Positions 20,405 through 32,197 of a stretch of DNA of 64,000 nucleotides are shown one piece after another. Source of the DNA: Uloborus plumipes (Eukaryota; Arthropoda; Arachnida; Araneae; Uloboridae). Below the pieces are notes generated by a model that worked only from the letters and a program-made list of their open reading frames with translations, ran no database searches and had not been told where the DNA came from. The stretch is from the NCBI GenBank assembly GCA_038373865.1, contig JAXGGA010001189.1, positions 101,310 to 165,309 of the forward strand, in the 5' to 3' direction. The number at the start of each line of letters is the position of its first letter. Position 1 is the stretch's first letter. Both the position numbers and the translations under genes were made by a program.

Positions 20405-22372
20405 GGGCCATTCCATGAAAAGTGAAACCAATTGGTCAAAAATTCATATTGAAGTTATGTTGCTATGTTATACATCATTTTAAAGCTTGAGATGTATATT
20501 TTAAGAATCCTGCATTGGTTTTTTGGTGAGAGTTAGAATAATACTTGTTTTCTTAGTTGGAAGTACAATATTCACGAACTTGTAAAAAATCAGAAAAAAG
20601 AACACATTTTCAAATGCATATTTCTCACCGAAAAATAAAAACAAAAATAACTACTTGTAGCACAATTTTAACTACTAAGACGGTACTATAATAATATGTA
20701 TTCATTAATTTCTTTTGAATTGATCTAAATGGTGTAATTGAAGTTTGAAAAAAAGAAGTTTGATGTTACGTCTGTAACAAAAAAGAAGCAAAAGTTGTCA
20801 TTACGTCCTAAAAAATCAAAATTAAAAAAAACCCTTCATGGTCCTTTTAGCAAATTCTTAGAGTAATTGCCCACCATAGTTAAAAATATTGCAACTGATT
20901 TAGTTTTTAAATTAATGCTGTTACAGACGTAACATTTCGGACATAACAAATGGCTCTATGTTACGTCCGTAGCAAAAGTAAATTTCCAATTAAATAGGTA
21001 AAAAGCATAGGATGAGCAATACATGTATATAGCATAATATGGTACGAGTACTAAAGTTTCTGATATTCTGATTTTGAAATTTTTAATTATGTCGGCATGT
21101 AATTGAAATTTATTTCTTAAGATTAATAAAATACACATATGGTATAACTGATTATAATTTATACCTCAACTGGCATTTTTTTGCTACGTCACATGGAGAG
21201 GGAGCTGTGGATGGAGTTGGGAGTATGGTCAAGCACCAGGTTTCGCAAAGAGTAAGATCTAGAACAGCATTTGTCAACGACGCTCTTTCCTTTTTTCAGT
21301 GTGCAAACTCCATTGCAGAAAAAGTTAAAATTATTCATATGCCCCAGGAAAATGTTTTAAAGCTGACGCCAAAATTGAAAGAACGGTGGGGTAACATCGC
21401 GAATTTGCCAAAAGCCCGCGAAATGCATTGCTTTCGAACAGAATACGAAAATGCAGTTCGAATTTCGAGCACGTCGGACGAAAAAGGTCACATTTTTTCA
21501 TTCAAAAAAATTATCAAAATTGAACAACTGTCACCAAGAAGGTTAAATTTTAGTTTGGTACTAGTATTCTGCTATATCATCCAACATTTTCAAATTTTTA
21601 AGTTCTCCTAAGACCAATCACTGATTCCAGGGAGGAATTTACTTTTCCCGATTTTTTTATGTAGCGGCCTCATTATGCATTAATTTTAAGAATACAAATA
21701 AATAAATTTGTGTGAAAGCCCTTCTAAACTTTTCTTGTGTCAATCTTTCTTGGAAATAATTGTCTTAAGATGCATTAATTTATTTTTACATATTGACATA
21801 TCGGCATATGCTCTCAACTCCCTCAGACTTACCCAACTTTTCTAAAACTGTTACAGTATAGCTTAAAATATTCAAATAATGTGTTAATTAATGCTACTGT
21901 TTTGTTTTAGCCCAAAAATCTTTTTTATTCCTGCTTTAAAATACTGTTTTCTACTTTCAAATCAGAGATGTTACGTCTGTAACACCACTTTGTTTCGTCC
22001 GTAACAAGTTTATGAATTTTTTTCACAAATTCGGCAGTCAAAATCCACACAATCTTTATGGTTTTAGAAAGCTTGAAGTCTCTAGAACACGTATTAAAAA
22101 AAAAAAGTTCAAAATTTCCGTATAATTCAGAGGAATATTGTAAGTTGTATGACATAGTCGAGTTTTTGCTGTTTTGTGAATTACGTCTGTAACAGGCAGT
22201 TTTAAATTTCTGTATTTTTTTGTAATTTAGCAATCTGCACGCAAATTTAATGTAGCATAAACATTATCAAGTTACACTACAGGAAAAAAAATTGAAGACT
22301 TTCATCAGTCCAAACCAGAATTATTTGTGTTCAAAGTCTGCGATTGTTACGTCTGTAACGATGGAATTGCCC
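20405..22372. mobile_element. DNA transposon with 4-bp duplication ATTA and GTTACGTCTGTAAC palindromes
   Basis: Ends GGGCCATTCCAT (20405) and ATGGAATTGCCC (22361-22372) are inverted. The flanks are ATTA at 20401-20404 and 22373-22376. The near-palindrome GTTACGTCTGTAAC, or close variants and its reverse complement, occurs at about 20765, 20920, 20960, 21967, 22180 and 22346. A relative is at 51914-52520. It carries a coding relic at 21171-21611. The superfamily is uncertain: 4-bp duplications occur in Chapaev, Sola and TTAA-specific groups. Confidence 0.8.
21171..21611 (+). pseudogene. Fragment of an element-encoded protein with SHGEGAVDGVG motif
   Basis: Reading from 21171 gives WHFFATSHGEGAVDGVGS, then MVKHQVSQRVRSR and a basic, helical stretch of about 100 residues. 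ATSHG.G..DG.GG..KR is a motif I recall from uncharacterised repeat-encoded proteins of arthropods and cnidarians; I cannot name the family or its reaction. The fragment has no proper start (the first Met, at 21207, lies inside the motif) and no upstream coding region. It is therefore the tail of a once longer transposon protein. It lies inside the 4-bp-TSD element, so it may be the remnant of that element's own transposase or an accompanying protein. Not expected to be functional. Confidence 0.55.
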
Positions 22373-22376
22373 ATTA

Positions 22377-23820
22377 TCAAGATTGAGAATCTCTCATTGT
22401 TCATCGCAACTGTATAATCTATCATACTTTAACTAGTTAACTAAATGGGTATTTTATAATTTAAATTATGATTTTTCCCGTTCATTTTGTTCTTAAACAC
22501 AAAAAAAGTGTCCTACTTTTAAAGCGCGCTATAGGCAAAGGAGGAAAAAAAACTAATTTTCAGATTTGAAGGGATCGGGTGTAAATAGTGGTAACTGCAT
22601 TTTTAAAATCAAAGGCATGGCTTGTGAAAATTTCGAAAAATTACTACCGGAAGTATTTTGATTTTAAAAACAAAGTGCGTGTGTGTAAGTGCATTATTTA
22701 GAGATGTGTCTATCCTTAAACCCTGTAATATTTCTGTTCATATGCCCAGTCACCATTGTTTTCACCAAATGATTCTAGTTTTACAATTTTGTCAGATACA
22801 ACTATTTACGCCCGAGCCCTTCATTTGATTAACGAATACGTCAATAAAGTAAAATTTTAACTAGCAATGAAGTTATTTGTTTCCTTTTCCTAAATTATAT
22901 ACATAATTCAACACCACTAACATTTAAATGACTAAAATAATGAGATAAAATAACACCAAATCAAATTGCAACATTTGAATTTCAAATTTTATTATATTCT
23001 AAAGTAAGCAAAAATTCGACATTTAAATTAATTCCATATATTAATTCGAAAAACATTAAACGATTAACCATATAATACAATCGAAACTCAACATTCATAA
23101 TAGCTTAATATATCCCACTGAAGTTCCAAAATTTTAATTAAAAATTCTTGTTTTGTTCCATACTTAAAATTCATATTTTTGGAAATTATGCGAGAAGATT
23201 ATAAGCTTAACAATTCAATTTATTTGAAGCATAAATAACGTACTGCTTTTAAAGTTTAAAAAAGTAAAGAAAAAATAATGTACGAAAAGAAGTTTCTACC
23301 TTTTTACATAAGTTTCATTTTCCTAGTTACTTATTTCTTCTCATGCATTATTCATGAGTGTTCTTTGAAATCTATTCGCTGTAATCGAAATAATGTAGGG
23401 AAACCGAAGATGAATGATTAGCATAGGGAATACTTTGTTTCTGCTCGATGATTCTTAATCCTTTTTCTCGTTTTATGGTGTTTCAATGTATTTAAAATAC
23501 TCAAATTTAAAATACGCTTTTTGTTTTCTTCCTTTCCAACAATGGACTTATTTATTGTCTTAAGAATTTATATTACATGCTCTACATTAGTTTCATATCA
23601 TTTGCAGAAACTGTACTGAAGATGAATTTTTACACATTAAAACTTAAATTGTGTGTTTTATTTGTTACAGTTATTTTTTTTGTTGCAAATATGTTTTTAA
23701 AATGGGTGTTCAAATGAAAATTTGTCAATGGTCGATACGACCTAACCGTTGACAACTTGCACATTCCCGCATGAGAGAGCGGGAGGGATGTAGCAAGGAA
23801 TGTAGCAAGTGGAATGTAGC
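22377..23820. other. AT-rich DNA, nothing recognised
   Basis: No coding region or element ends. Near 23745-23822 there are three short GGAATGTAGCAA-like direct repeats just before the next insertion. Confidence 0.5.
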
Positions 23821-23822
23821 AA

Positions 23823-24206
23823 CACTGTTAAAAATTCAGGAAGCTTTTATGATAAATGTTACTGTAAAATGTAGTGTTCACAGTACAGAAAAATTTTACA
23901 GTAAATTATACCGATAAAAAAATTGCGATTGCAGCGCCAATTAATCACCACGTGACTAACTGTGCGATGCAGATGACACCCTATTTCTACTCACTTGATG
24001 TGTCCCATCTGTTATCGTGGATAGCAAAGCGATGTGTAAAAATTGGGTCCCGGGTTCGATCCTTGTCGTTCGCATCTCGCACTTTTTCATTCACGTTTTC
24101 TCTGCCGTAAAATTTTACAGTAAAAAATCATTTTACGCTAACAGTTACTGGCAACATGGATGCCAGTAACTTTTACCGTAAAATTTCAGGAAAATTTTTA
24201 ACAGTG
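23823..24206. mobile_element. 384-bp CACTG-ended MITE
   Basis: Ends CACTGTTAAAAATT and AATTTTTAACAGTG are inverted, flanked by AA on both sides (23821-23822, 24207-24208). This gives the same first 11 bases and 2-bp duplication as the larger element at 18862-20175. The inverted repeats extend inward with TTACTGTAAAA-like words. The middle holds a tRNA-like segment. Confidence 0.82.
24002..24078 (+). other. tRNA-like segment with a perfect B box
   Basis: GGTTCGATCC at 24053-24062 is an exact pol III B-box match (GGTTCGANNCC). GGATAGCAAAG at 24019-24029 is a weak A box at about tRNA spacing. The T stem and acceptor stem do not pair properly, so this is not a functional tRNA. It is probably a tRNA-derived piece carried inside the CACTG MITE. 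Confidence 0.45.
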
Positions 24207-24272
24207 AAGACATCCAGGGATGCGATTGGAGAGACCAACAAGGATTGGAGCATGCGCAAAAGCCCGTATGTG

Positions 24273-24590
24273 TACACTGCAAAAAATAAACTGTTTTTAC
24301 AGTATAATACTAGGCAGCAGAGGTTCCAGTTTAAAACTTTAAAATGCACATAAATAAACAGCAAATTTAGCACTTTTAGTTTATAGTTGTAAAGTAGCAA
24401 TTTTACAGTTTATTACTAAAAAATTAGCTGTATTATATTGTAAAAACAACAGCATAATACATGCAGCAGAGGTTACAGTTTAAAGTTGTAAAATGCACAG
24501 TAATAAACTGTAAAATTAGCAATTTTTAGTTTGTTACTATAAAATAAGCTGTATTGTATTGTTAAAAGAACACCTATTTTTTGCAGTGTA
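24273..24590. mobile_element. TACACTGC MITE, near-complete copy
   Basis: TACACTGCAAAAAATAAACT at the left and TATTTTTTGCAGTGTA at the right form terminal inverted repeats that include a TA at each end. Internally it has alternating ACAGTTTATTACTGTAAAA-type hairpin words and the shared core ATACTAGGCAGCAGAGGTTCC. Other copies: 5927, 16373, 51750, 57111. Confidence 0.85.
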
Positions 24591-24675
24591 GGAGATATCA
24601 CAGGCTGTTACAACGAGCTCCGTCCAATTGACGTGCATTATCCGATTTTTGACATTATAGCGTGTCAGCTAGCTG

Positions 24676-25072
24676 AAGGAACCATTAACTCTGATTTGTA
24701 CTGTAAGATACTCTAAAACCTAAGCAGATTCATCAAGATCAAGAGACCTAGGCTGCTCATGAAGGGTGTGGTTCTACTCCATTATAACGCGTGCCATACG
24801 TCTCCACTGTTACCCACGTGGTACTGGCTAAGTTTAAGTGGGAGAAGCTCGGCTATCCGCCCTATAGCTTGGAATGTCACCCTGCGATTTCCATATGTTT
24901 GATCCTGTGAAAAGCATCTGAAAGTCAAGCGCTTCCTCGGACGACAAGCTCAAGCATACTGTAGAGGACTTGGTATCGCCACCGCAACATAAATTCTGGG
25001 AACAAAGATTCATTCGTTTAGTTAATCAGTGTTTTTTTCTGTGCTCAGGCCTATGGTGAAAACTGTCAATAA
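24676..25072 (+). pseudogene. mariner (D,D34D-type) transposase, C-terminal relic
   Basis: Pieces of a mariner-family transposase remain across several frames: EGTINSDLYCKIL, KGVVLLHYNA, KFKWEKLGYPPYS, CDFHM and KRFL, ending near CAQAYGENCQ with a stop at 25070-25072. In functional mariners the second catalytic Asp lies in HDNARPH; here it is Tyr (LLHYNA). At least three frameshifts and an internal stop separate the pieces. The N-terminal half and the first catalytic Asp are absent; only 400 bp remain. It follows the MITE at 24273-24590 by about 90 bp. It is a separate lineage from the Tc1-type genes elsewhere in the window. Confidence 0.85.
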
Positions 25073-28000
25073 AGTCTTCATTTATACCCACAGTAACGTT
25101 GGGTACTGTCTGTCCATGAAAGCCGCGCTTAGCACTCGCGAACAGTTCCACTAAAAAGAGGATAGATGGGTTGCGTGTGATAACTTTCCGAAGTTCTCAA
25201 TTTAAAATTTGCATTTGCTTTATTCGTTTGACATATTCAACTAAACTATGTATTTAAAATTTGCATCGTTCCACGTTGTTTGATACGGTTCAAAAAATCC
25301 TTCTTATTATTCCTTCCCTTATTGTTATCTTACCTAACTCCCCTATTTTGGTAAGATCAGAGAAGACCTGACGCATGCGTATATGCGCGGAAAGTTTTAC
25401 CAAAGAAGATTAGACAGTACCTTTTAATATGAACAACCTTAATAGATCATTAGCACATTTCACCCTCACAAAACGAAGAAAAACCCTTTTGTCGGCTGGT
25501 CTCCTCCCATCCAACAACTATTGTTTTTATTCGAGATAATGTTATATTTATCTTTATGGGAAACTAGCATACAAGTTCTAACGGTGTTCTTCTCATTTTA
25601 TATAAGAACTTTAGGGACATCTGTCTACATCTTAATGCAGATTTTAAGGGATTGCCGTATCTTTCTCTTTCACAATTTTTAGCTACTGTATGCATTCTGG
25701 TGGTGGGTAAGAGATGAACTACTGAGTTTTTTTTTAATAACAACAAGTTTCTGCATGGTGGGCCACGATATCCCGTCTTACCCTTATGGTTGTATGGGTT
25801 TTATAAAGTACTTCCTTTATTCTAAGTTCGACGTTAAAGGATGTTAATTGGTAAACATTTTTAGAATTTCTGTTTTTTTTTCGATTGTAGAGTTTAGAGT
25901 ATTTTATGCCCTATTTAATTACGCATTATTATTTTTTTATAATGTGGATTATCAGTTATTTTCGAAATTTAAAATTTAGTGTTGAAAGCTAAATGAAAAA
26001 AGGTCCCCACAAATAGAAAAATACAAGAGAACTTTTCCAATTCGCGGTTATGAAACATTTTTGAATTTTTTCTGAAATCGTATCAATAAGCCCATTTAGG
26101 AAAATGGGAAACCATTTGCAAGTGACTGATGTTGTATTTTTGAAAATAAAGTATGCATTCTTAGAAGGCCTGATATTGGTCATTTCCAAAATATTATTTG
26201 TTTTTTAAGTAGATGGATTTGCAGTCTTGCAAGTATAAACATACCATTTAGCTGCTAAAAAAAGTTACAGTTTTTGAAGTTAAAACTTTCTAAGCTTTTT
26301 TTTCATTTATATGAGTGTTGATCATTGCTTACATCCGCTGATACATGTATTTTTATTAAATAAAATACTCTATTCATAAATTTAAGAGAGCTGCAAAGAA
26401 ATGTATCTCAGAGAAATTCTACAGTAAAAGACATATCGTTGTTGCATAATGCACCTTATAAAGACCCTGATTATTATTATATCTTTGTTCTATTGCTTGG
26501 ACTTTATGAAGAACATAGACCACTACAATGCAAGGCAATTATATTTTGAATATTATCATGTTTTGAGCAATATTTCAATGATTTTCTTTTTGCTTTGTAA
26601 CAGACATATTTTAAACGATACGTCCAGCGCTAAGCAATAAATTGTTTAAATATTGCTTCTGGATATTTTCAAATTTTCATTTTATTACACACATACAGCA
26701 ATGGAGCACATGGCCTCCTAAAAGTTTCTTACTGAATCAAGAATAAAACACATTTTGAGTCCATAGGTGTTTTGTGACAGAAATGATAAATCTATAAAAA
26801 TAGAACCGCTCACGCAAGTATAAAATAATTCATCATTCATGCGAACAGCCTTTTTAATGTTATAAAAATATACATACGAGCGTTAAAGTTTTAAAAATAC
26901 AAATTTATAATTTATAATAGTTGAAAACCGTTAATTCAGACCCATATTTTAAAAGAATAAAAGTCATTTAGAAAAAATAATATTTATATTAAAAAATGAT
27001 CATAAGGTTTCGTAAACTGATTATTTTTCAAAGAGTACTGGAAAATATTTTTGATATTGAAGCAAAATATGGGATTTTTAATTGAAAATTTACTTAAGTC
27101 TACGTAAAGTAAGAAATGTGTTTCTTTTGCTCTTATTATTTTTGTGTAGCATGTCGTGAATGACAGAATGTATAGCTGTTAACAGATTGAGCCAAATATT
27201 ATGTTTGTTGAAGATTAACCCTATATTAGCTGACATTTTACCCCTATTATTGTTATCATAACTTTCAAATGATAATAAGTGGTTCAAATAAAAAAACTAT
27301 AAACAATAATACGTTGAGATATAATTTTAAAGCGATAAAAATACTTCCCTTAGAAGCCACATTTGTTACTACAGAAAGTTTCTTAACAAATAAAAGAGAA
27401 CCTGCCAATATTTAGAAACTGTCAAAGATTATATCATTAAGATCTTGAGGTGATTTATCTCTTCCATTAAAATGACGAAACGCGAAAGCTGACGCCAAAT
27501 GTGTCATGATTATGATGGATGATATGGTTTTTTTCCCCTCGCGATTTCCCTTCATGGTTAAAACCTATCCTTAAAATTATTAAAGAGTATAGGTTTGATA
27601 CTAATATCTGATTTTCAAAAGTTTTTCGAAAGGGGTGGTGACGATATTCTCCTTAATTTATTATAATGACTTGCTCATCAAAACTGAGCTAAATGTCACA
27701 TTTAACCAAGAGGTTATCAATCATTTCTAGACTTTTGGTATCAGGCTTTGCACAAATATTATCTGATGCATTTTTCAGCGTATATGTTTTGTCTTCTCGT
27801 TGATGAATACTTCGATTTGTTGTACGTTCGTTCGTGCAAGTATTCGAACGAACGTAACTGAAACACTAGTTTACAACTGTTCAGGATTACTTAAAATTTA
27901 CTGTTAAGTCTACATTTCAATAAGTGATTTTTATTGAAGAAAACTACTTACCTTACTTTGCAGAAAAAAGTAAAGTAAAATATTGAGGCTTGTTTAATTA

Positions 28001-28390
28001 TAATTCATTTGCTTAATTTAAGTAAGGGAAAAAAGAGTAAATTTCTGTTTTCCCTTAATTACTTTAATATTTTTAATTAATTATTTAAAACTATAGCTCA
28101 GACTGTTTGAGTTAGTTAACGAAAAAATATCTCACCACTTTTTTTATCAGTAGTAAATTTATTTTGTGTATAGGTGTTTTGGGGTCTTGGGTAATTTTTT
28201 ATTATCCTCGATTTTTTTACTGCTTGTGGTGCAGGTCAATTCAATGAGTTGAAAGAAAATTTTCTTGTTTTGTTACCTAATTTGAAAAATTAAAATATTT
28301 ACTGTTCTCAAATTATCAGGATTTTACAACTTCTGGAGAATTTCAACATAATAATTTATCCACTTTTTAAACATTTTACAAAGTCTCAAA
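25073..28390. other. AT-rich DNA, nothing recognised
   Basis: The short open frames here encode nothing I recognise. A hairpin lies at about 27824-27855 (ACGTTCGTTCG ... CGAACGAACGT). No element termini were identified. Confidence 0.5.
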
Positions 28391-28866
28391 ACAGAAGAAC
28401 CATAGTTTTTTGAGATTAATTGAATCAAAACCTAAATTGACTCGTACCGGTTTTTTTTTTCAAAGCACATTAATGGTAGCTGATTGTGACGCATGTAACC
28501 CAGTGTCATTTCATTACCATTATACTCTACTGGCAGGTGCTGCCCGTCACCAAAGTGAAAAAGTGGTTTTATGATCGACAATGCAAGAAGAAACGGACGG
28601 AGAATGGTTTTGCATCTATCGCTATTGCATCCAGAAGAACCATAGTTTTTTTGAGATTAATTGAATCAAAACCTAAATTGACATGTACCGTTTTTTTTTC
28701 AAAGCACATTAATGGTAGATGATTGTGACGCATGTAACCCAGTGTCATTTCATTACCATTCTACCTTACTGGCAGGTGCTGCCCGTCACCAAAGTGAAAA
28801 GTGGTTTTAAGATCGACAATGCAAGAAGAAATGGACGGAGAGTGATTTTGAATCTATCTCTATTGC
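28391..28866 (+). repeat. Tandem duplication, about 240-bp unit, two copies
   Basis: CAGAAGAACCATAGTTTTTT starts both copies (28391 and 28632). The block GACGCATGTAACCCAGTGTC and the block CTGGCAGGTGCTGCCCGTCA recur at the same offset. The copies differ at scattered positions. Function unknown; the open frames through it are incidental. Confidence 0.88.
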
Positions 28867-29071
28867 TGAGGGACACCAAACCGGGTTTAGGATCTGCGTA
28901 GCCTTCACAGTGCTGCGAGATTTTGTTTAAACCAACTATAGGTATAACATGTCTGATGGATTGCAACAGATTGCCCTGTGTCTTGGTCACTTTGATTTCT
29001 AAATCTTTCATGTATCTATTTCTTTTTGTAGCTACAGCCTAAAGTTATTTTGCTTGATATTAGGTCTAAGA

Positions 29072-29336
29072 CAGTGGTTGAAAAAACTACATTTCTTTTG
29101 TAGCGAACTACAACTACAACTACTTTTTAAAAAATGCTGCAACTACGAACTACTTTTGAAATGTTATCACTACTTCGCTACTTTTTAAAAAATATATTTT
29201 AAAAAAAAGCATACACCGTTTGAGAATTTACCGAAAATGTTCGAAAAGTGAATCGGATTAATAAATTAACTTATTATTTAGACACAGAATATTACTAGGA
29301 TTTTTTTTTTCTTTTTTACTCTAATTTGTCCCTTTA

Positions 29337-29388
<52 letters not shown>

Positions 29389-29890
29389 CTATACGAATAT
29401 TCGGAGCAAGATAGAATTCAGAAGTTGAAAGATTGAAAAATTTAACCTTCAAATTTCTAATAATTTCTTGCCAGAATATGCTTAGGATTATGAAAATTAT
29501 TTGTCGAAATAAGAAAATTAAGATGCAAAAAAAACCAATGACGTCAAGCAGATAGAATATATGGCGTCAAAATGATGTATCTAAGATCAGCTCACATTTT
29601 TATGGTTCTTATTTCTCATTGCGTCCACTGGTGCTTTCGTGCAAGATTTGTACCTATCAGATTCGATTAAACCATATTCGAAAGATTTTTTTTCTTTCTC
29701 TCTCTCTCTCTTTTTTCTTCAGTTACAAATTTAAAAGTACTTTTCAAAAATCGCTACAAACTACTATTTGTTTGTATCGCGCTACTCACTACTCTATTTT
29801 TTTTTAAGTAGTGGGCTACACTACAAACTACTAAAAAATGTAGCTACTACAATAGTTTCACTACTTGTAGCGCGCTACTTCCGACCACTG
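29072..29890. mobile_element. hAT-type non-autonomous element, exact 8-bp duplication
   Basis: Ends CAGTGGTTG and CGACCACTG are inverted, flanked by the exact 8-bp duplication GTCTAAGA (29064-29071, 29891-29898). Both ends are filled with CTAC/GTAG words (AGCGAACTACAACTAC, TAGTTTCACTACTTGTAGCG). The interior has a 44-nt poly-T run (29341-29384) and a CT run near 29697-29711. An 8-bp duplication and a CAGTGG start are hAT traits. No transposase remains. Confidence 0.9.
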
Positions 29891-29898
29891 GTCTAAGA

Positions 29899-31570
29899 TG
29901 AACCTGAAGATGATTTTTCCTCCAGACTTTTGGCCGTGGGAGGAGAAATACAGAATACATCTAGCGGTTTTCAAAAAATTCTAAAATCGTTTCTTCTCTG
30001 ATGTACAGCATGTGCAAAACAGGCCTTTTACTTTTTTACACGGCTTTTAGCAATCATACTTTACATTTACCTTTTGTAAATGAATCATGCTTTGAGTGCT
30101 TTTCCTTGGTATAACAGGATAAAATTCAGCACCCTTTATGCTTAGATTCCTACCATGCCTTCCAAAAGGACACTTTTTTATGTTCACTATCCAATGGTTT
30201 TAACAAGAGGTGTTTGGTAGACGTGCGCTATCAACTCCTTAAGCTTTGTCCTTCTTTTACAAAAGACATTATACATAAAAAGTGACTTAAATATTACAAA
30301 CCGCATGTTATTTTTTTTATGGTAATAGACTGAAAAATCTATAATATTCCTTCATCGGACAATTTTTCCCAGAAAAAAAAAATTGTGTGTGTATTTGCCC
30401 TTTTATCTTCAATTGACTTTTTCATATGAACACTTCCTCTCTGACGCATAGCTCTTTATCGAATGAATTAAATTTGAAGAGATATCTATAATGTCTGCTT
30501 GGAAAGTCTGACTGATAACTGCATGTTATTCAAAACTCTTAAAATTACAGTTCTTCATAATTAAATAAATAGTGTAAATACCAGTTTTGAGATATTGATT
30601 CAAGAAGATCAAAAATAAAGATTCGTTCGCAAAATTTAAAGGAACGCTTTGGACTTAAAAGATTTAACCACTTGCTTTCAATAATCCAATAAAGCTTATT
30701 TGAAAGTAGCTAGCACTTCCGTAGACTGTGAGTGGAATGTACCTTTTAATAATATCCCGAGGCAATCTAATTTCAGTTAATATCGTTAACTTCTGAGAAA
30801 GGTATTTATAGGATGTGAAGAGAAGTGAAGGCTAATATCCTGATTCAAAAATTAAACTTCTCTGCCAATTCAATTTTTAAAGTTTTCCCTTCGTATCATT
30901 CATGGATTTAAAATATTAATACCAGCGGATAAAATAATTCTTGAAACCATGTTAATTTAATTCCATTTATTTTGTCCTTCAGTAGAATAAGACTGAATAG
31001 GTGCAATAAGACAAAGGCTCAATTTTCAAAAACTTTCAGAAATCGCAAGTAACCGCTTTAACGCTCTTACTGCTCAATTTTCTTAACGAAGCCTTTAAAA
31101 ATATGCATATTTTTTTATGTATGAAAAACCAATATAAAACTTATGTACTAAATTTACACATACTACGTTAGAAACTATCCTTATATGATAAATCTTGCAA
31201 CAAGGTACAAGAAAAGTTCTACCTTCATGTTCTTTACACCGAATTCGAACAACAATACTATTTTTTTTTCCAATTTTTGAGCAATAAAAACCACACTTTC
31301 GATGAAATCCGTTCTTTACTAAATTAGGAGGTATCGGGCTTGTAAAATGACCGAGCGGTCTGTGCAAATGCTTCAGAAAATTCATTGCTGACATTTAAAC
31401 GATGGAATTGCGGAATAAGGTTTTAAATTAGGTTATACACGTGAAAATCGCGGGATGAGCAACCAAATGGTTAAAAGTAATTTCATAAACTATGTATTTT
31501 AATTTTATAGGGTAGCCGGGTAAAGTGGCACAATTTTTACATTTTACAAGCTTCGACTTCTAAAGCTATA
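29899..31570. other. AT-rich DNA, nothing recognised
   Basis: The minus-strand open frame 31095-31394 (99 codons) has no recognisable motif. No element ends seen. Confidence 0.5.
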
Positions 31571-31573
31571 AAT

Positions 31574-32197
31574 AATGGTTTCCCAAAGTGTGGTTCGAGG
31601 ACCCGCGGGGGGGGGGGGGGGCACGGTGCTATCCTGCTAAAACGTAAAAAATAATTGAAATTGTAGGACGAGGAACTATATCTTAATTCAAAACGAAAAC
31701 ACATTTATAAAGAAGAAAAAAGTTCTTGTTTACGAACAAGCAAGGCTCAGCAAACACCCCGGAAACTTCGATTGGGACACATGTTTCCAATCCTAATATA
31801 CTATTTCGTATGGTACATTACATTGCGGTATGGATGATATATTATGTTTGACATTGCACTTCTAAAATCCAAAGCGCAATATAACTTTAGGAACTCCTGA
31901 CCTAAGCGACGGACCTGAAGCTCAATATTACACCTAACAAGCAATATTCAGCTTTATTTTGACTTTAAGAAGAGTGTTAGATTCTCTTGTCTTTTAAAAG
32001 TCAAAAATAAGGGAAATAAAAATAAGTTAACACGCAACACATTTATTAATTATGTGTCCGCGAAACAAACGTGTAAACACTTCAGAGAAAAATATTTAAA
32101 TGTATAAAATCAAGTTTTTTTTAACGATAGGGGGAGGCGAAGTTAGTAAATATGCAGGAGGGGGTACGTCAGGAGGTCTGGACTTTGGGAACCACTG
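31574..32197. mobile_element. Degenerate hAT-like element
   Basis: AATGGTTTCCCAAAGTGTGG at the left and GACTTTGGGAACCACTG at the right are inverted and match the hAT-type start CAGTGGTTCCCAAAG. The flanking 8-mers do not match convincingly. A 13-14 nt poly-G run lies near 31608-31621. Non-coding. Confidence 0.65.

Noticed and set aside
24002..24078. Functional tRNA gene
   Set aside because: B box is perfect but T and acceptor stems do not pair; treated as a tRNA-derived fragment.
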